Of a stretch of DNA of 64,000 bases, positions 61,604 through 64,000 are shown in pieces. This DNA is from Coprococcus sp. OM04-5BH (GTDB taxonomy: Bacteria > Bacillota > Clostridia > Lachnospirales > Lachnospiraceae), in contig NZ_QULM01000007.1 in the NCBI RefSeq assembly GCF_003482105.1, forward strand, positions 48,327 to 112,326. Direction: 5' to 3'. Both the position numbers and the translations under genes were made by a program. The notes below the pieces were generated by a model. The model had not been told where the DNA came from. It did not search any database and was given only the letters and a program-made list of their open reading frames with translations. Numbering within the stretch: position 1 is the stretch's first letter; the number at the start of each line of letters is the position of its first letter.

Positions 61604-62113
61604 ATGAAAAATATCAGAAGATCCATAATAATATGTGCCGTACTGGTAATGGTAACAGGCACCCTTATGCATTTCGCATATGATTTTTTCGGCAACAACA
61701 GACTTGTCGGCATGATCGCCCCCGTAAATGAATCCACCTGGGAACACATGAAGCTTATATTCTTTCCGGGACTTATAGCCCAGATATTACTCTACTATAT
61801 GTATAAAAACACCTATCCACACATTTCATATATCCTGTCCTTAGGAACCCTGGCAGGCACCTTAAGTATCCCTGTTATGTTCTACACATATAAAGGTGTC
61901 CTGGGATATGGTGTCCAGTGGATCGATATAACAATATTTTTTATAGCTGTAATCCTATGCTATCTTATTATATTTAGGAAATACTCCTGCCACATGCCGG
62001 ACTGGATAGGTTATATACTCCTATTCCTTATGTTCACCATGATACTAATGTTCTTTATATTCACCTATAATCCTCCGAAGCTTGGGATATTTGCAGATCC
62101 ACTGGCACAATAA
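61604..62113 (+). CDS. DUF6512-like membrane protein
   Basis: A 169-residue membrane protein with about five hydrophobic segments (IIICAVLVMVTGTLMHFAY, IFFPGLIAQILLYYM, ISYILSLGTLAGTLSIPVM, ITIFFIAVILCYLIIF, WIGYILLFLMFTMILMFF). The stretch NRLVGMIAPVNESTWEHMKL between helices 1 and 2 is very characteristic of DUF6512-like proteins in clostridia (label from memory). It is small, monocistronic and starts from an ATG with AAGGAGTA upstream. Function unknown. Confidence 0.78.
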   Translation: MKNIRRSIIICAVLVMVTGTLMHFAYDFFGNNRLVGMIAPVNESTWEHMKLIFFPGLIAQILLYYMYKNTYPHISYILSLGTLAGTLSIPVMFYTYKGVLGYGVQWIDITIFFIAVILCYLIIFRKYSCHMPDWIGYILLFLMFTMILMFFIFTYNPPKLGIFADPLAQ

Positions 62114-62144
62114 TACCGATGCCGGAAATTGAAACATCAGACAA

Positions 62145-62227
62145 CAATATATGTCATCCCCTTAACGATCCGATTGACATATATTGCACAACAGGGGCGG
62201 GGCTATGTATATATCATAGTCCCGCCC
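62145..62227. terminator. Two stacked hairpins between membrane protein gene and adh
   Basis: CAATATATGTCA (62145-62156) pairs with TGACATATATTG (62175-62186). Directly after it GGGCGGGGCTATG (62195-62207) pairs with CATAGTCCCGCCC (62215-62227). The second has a modest T-rich tail on the plus strand. Both genes end here, so a terminator for one or both is likely. Confidence 0.6.
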
Positions 62228-62269
62228 TTAACTTTCTTAAATCAATATATATATTACTTACACAATATA

Positions 62270-63415
62270 TCACATAAGCTTTCTGAACATTTCCTCAAAC
62301 TGCTCTAAGCTTGCAGGTCTTGGATTTCCCGGAGCACATGCGTCTGCAGCAGCGGACTCGCAAAGGAATGGAAGATCCTCTTCTTTGAGCTTCTCAAGCT
62401 TTGTAGGAATACCTACATCTATAGACAACTGTTGAACTGCGTCTATTGCAGCCTGTCTGTAGGTCTCCTGATCCATTCCGGTTGTATCTACGCCAAATGC
62501 TTCAGCGATAGCCTTATACTTCTCTCCGGTATATTCCTTATTGAACTCCATTACTATAGGCAACATCATGGCACATGCCACACCATGAGGTGTGTCATAT
62601 ACAGCTCCAAGAGTATGAGCCATTGAATGGGCAATTCCAAGTCCTACGTTGGAATATGCCATAGCTGTTACATACTGGGCAAGAGCCATGCCCTCTCTAC
62701 CGTCAGGATCGTTATCTACAGCCTTCCTGAGGTTAGCTGCAATAAGCTTGATAGCCTCAAGATCAAGACAATCTGAAAGCTCCCAGGCAGCAGCTGTTGT
62801 GTAGCCCTCTATGGCATGTGTAAGAGCGTCCATACCTGTTGAAGCTGTAAGTCCCTTAGGCATTGATGACATCATATCCGGGTCAACAACTGCCACATCC
62901 GGTATATCATTAGGATCAACACATACGAACTTACGCTTCTTCTCTACATCTGTAATAACATAATTAATTGTGGACTCCGCACCTGTACCACCTGTAGTAG
63001 GTACTGCTATGGTAAATACTGTTCTCTTCTTAGTTGGTGCAACACCCTCAAGAGAACGTACATCTGAAAATTCCGGATTATTGATAATAATACCTATCGC
63101 CTTACCGGTATCCATTGATGATCCACCGCCTATGGTGATCATGAAGTCTGCCCCTGAAGCCTTATATGCTTCTACACCGTGCAATACATTCTCAATAGTC
63201 GGATTAGGCTTAATGTCTGAATAAAGCTCGTAATCAATGCCGTTGTCCTTCAGAAGATCCGTAACCTTTGCTGTAACTCCAAACTTCACCAGGTCAGGAT
63301 CAGAGGCTACAAATGCCTTCTTAAATCCCTTTGATGTTACTATACCCGGAATTTCATTGATCGCCCCATGACCATGATAAGAAATTCCATTCAATACAAA
63401 ACGATTAACTGCCAT
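62270..63415 (-). CDS. Iron-containing alcohol dehydrogenase
   Basis: Group III (Fe-type) alcohol dehydrogenase of 381 aa, NAD(P)-dependent. Nucleotide binding: GGGSSMDTGKAIGI (about residues 94-107) and AVPTTGGTGAESTIN. Metal ligands: VDPDMM..., MDALTHAIEGY (Asp-His) and GIAHSMAHTLGAVYDTPHG (three histidines), which is the complete set. The start is the ATG at 63415 with AGGAGA upstream; the frame is open 17 codons further. Its substrate (butanol, 1,3-propanediol or lactaldehyde type) cannot be decided. It has its own promoter (63587-63615). Confidence 0.93.
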   Translation of the reverse strand: MAVNRFVLNGISYHGHGAINEIPGIVTSKGFKKAFVASDPDLVKFGVTAKVTDLLKDNGIDYELYSDIKPNPTIENVLHGVEAYKASGADFMITIGGGSSMDTGKAIGIIINNPEFSDVRSLEGVAPTKKRTVFTIAVPTTGGTGAESTINYVITDVEKKRKFVCVDPNDIPDVAVVDPDMMSSMPKGLTASTGMDALTHAIEGYTTAAAWELSDCLDLEAIKLIAANLRKAVDNDPDGREGMALAQYVTAMAYSNVGLGIAHSMAHTLGAVYDTPHGVACAMMLPIVMEFNKEYTGEKYKAIAEAFGVDTTGMDQETYRQAAIDAVQQLSIDVGIPTKLEKLKEEDLPFLCESAAADACAPGNPRPASLEQFEEMFRKLM

Positions 63416-63548
63416 AATACATTCTCCTTTCACACTTACAATCAAATATGCACACTCCACAGCCAAATTACGATCACCAGGTAGCCCTAAAATAACATAA
63501 CTTAACAGTCCTTAATTTCATTAATATTTGTCCTGGCGAGCGTTGTTA

Positions 63549-63563
63549 TGTGAATTTTGCACA
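63549..63563. promoter_or_regulatory. Inverted repeat in the adh leader, possible repressor site
   Basis: TGTG, seven bases, CACA, extended as ATGTGAATTTTGCACAAT. It lies about 20 nt beyond the predicted adh start of transcription. It is loosely like Rex sites, but the match is weak. Confidence 0.35.
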
Positions 63564-63586
63564 ATTCATTGCCTATTTATGTAAAA

Positions 63587-63615
63587 ATTTTAACATATTC
63601 ACCAATTTATTACAA
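63587..63615 (-). promoter_or_regulatory. Promoter of the Fe-type alcohol dehydrogenase gene
   Basis: Minus strand: TTGTAA (63615-63610), 17 nt, TAAAAT (63592-63587). The leader is about 165 nt long. Confidence 0.6.
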
Positions 63616-63680
63616 TAATGGGACTATAAATATTCTATTAAATAATGGGCTTCATAAAAGAGAGACGGAGACATAATAAA

Positions 63681-63706
63681 AGAGACCTGAGTAACATCAG
63701 ACCTCT
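63681..63706 (-). terminator. Hairpin with U-run upstream of adh
   Basis: Minus strand: AGAGGTCTGA (63706-63697) pairs with TCAGGTCTCT (63690-63681) with two G-U pairs, then TTTTATTATG. The same G-U pairs would be A-C mismatches on the plus strand, so it is a minus-strand element. Confidence 0.65.
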
Positions 63707-63785
63707 TCCCTGCAGCTAAATTTTATTCTGTACATATTTAAGCTCTCCTCACAGCCTGCCCACTTCATTGCCCGCTCAAATAAAT

Positions 63786-63818
63786 AAAGCCTTGAAAACT
63801 CAGTGTTTTCAAGGCTTT
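63786..63818 (-). terminator. Terminator of tRNA-Trp
   Basis: AAAGCCTTGAAAAC (63786-63799) and GTTTTCAAGGCTTT (63805-63818) form a perfect 14-bp stem 5 nt after the tRNA. T-rich flanks follow on the minus strand. Confidence 0.85.
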
Positions 63819-63822
63819 AAAA

Positions 63823-63893
63823 CAGGGGATGAGAGAATCGAACTCCCACCAAAGGTTTTGGAGACCCCTATCATACCATTTGACCAATCCCCT
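63823..63893 (-). tRNA. tRNA-Trp (CCA anticodon)
   Basis: A 71-nt cloverleaf: acceptor AGGGGAT/ATCCCCT with discriminator G, anticodon loop CTCCAAA, T-arm GGGAG-TTCGATT-CTCTC. The anticodon arm and discriminator match Gram-positive tRNA-Trp. No CCA end is encoded. Just upstream on its strand a TTAAACACTT/AAGTGTTTAA hairpin (63904-63927) may end the preceding transcript. Confidence 0.92.
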
Positions 63894-64000
63894 ATATACA
63901 AAATTAAACACTTTCCCAAGTGTTTAATCCTAAACTTAACAGTTCTTTCAGAATTTCATACAAACAGGAAATGCAAGTTTCCAATACTTCAAAGCAATCA

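Larger units (their letters stand above)
63416..63822. other. adh leader and tRNA-Trp 3' region
   Basis: No gene. On the minus strand, in order of transcription after tRNA-Trp: the tRNA terminator (63786-63818), a second hairpin (63681-63706), the adh promoter (63587-63615) and an inverted repeat (63549-63563) in the adh leader. Confidence 0.55.

Noticed and set aside
62145..62227. Stacked inverted repeats as ends of an insertion sequence
   Set aside because: They are adjacent hairpins with no transposase or target duplication and lie between two convergent genes, so terminator function is simpler.

Overview
The window looks like a chromosomal segment of a low-to-moderate-GC, Gram-positive anaerobe of the Clostridia, most likely a butyrate-forming Lachnospiraceae member close to Coprococcus. 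The evidence is the complete thl-crt-hbd-bcd-etfB-etfA cluster, a sporulation sigma factor (sigG), queH, a CBS-type manganese pyrophosphatase, strong AGGAGG ribosome binding sites and U-run terminators. The family assignment rests on gene content and protein style, not on a database search. About 53 protein genes and three tRNAs are supported, most on the minus strand. There is no transposase, integrase, phage gene or CRISPR array.

Left part (1-9.8 kb). The butyryl-CoA operon (6482 to 302, minus) turns two acetyl-CoA into butyryl-CoA and is followed by a terminator and a structured repeat at the window edge. Upstream lie a YgiQ-type radical SAM protein and an MreB-like actin.

9.8-19 kb. A four-gene minus-strand operon has no function I recognise: a YbjQ-like domain with a RanBP2-like zinc ribbon, a rhomboid protease, a TPR protein with a huge acidic tail, and a 1185-residue coiled-coil protein ending in what looks like a dead CbxX/SpoVK-type AAA+ domain. 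It ends directly in front of mreB. This is the best candidate for an undescribed system here.

19-32 kb. thyA-folA diverges from two overlapping XRE regulators that have a 22-bp-period direct repeat in front of them. Then come a YhcC-type radical SAM protein, the CBS-pyrophosphatase, carAB with a leader hairpin, queH, a small monocistronic gene of unknown function, a membrane protein, a GNAT enzyme and ispF with an unusual cysteine tail.

32-47 kb. tRNA-Val/tRNA-Met, a HAAS/DUF1700-like membrane protein, a transglutaminase-like protein, argH with a small partner, sigG, prfC with an XRE regulator, a phosphopantetheinyl transferase, a large tubulin-like GTPase, purC and purE (convergent), a NYN-nuclease/LOTUS protein and a DMT-family exporter.

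47-64 kb. cstA, an amino-acid ABC transporter whose binding protein is circularly permuted, a membrane-anchored beta-propeller protein, a BspA-type leucine-rich-repeat protein, an ABC-exporter/two-component operon, a DUF6512-like membrane protein, an iron-type alcohol dehydrogenase and tRNA-Trp.

Promoters with 17-bp spacers could be read in front of many operons, and in two cases (thl, mreB) the promoter is built into the terminator hairpin of the preceding gene. Several short intergenic repeat families recur across the window.
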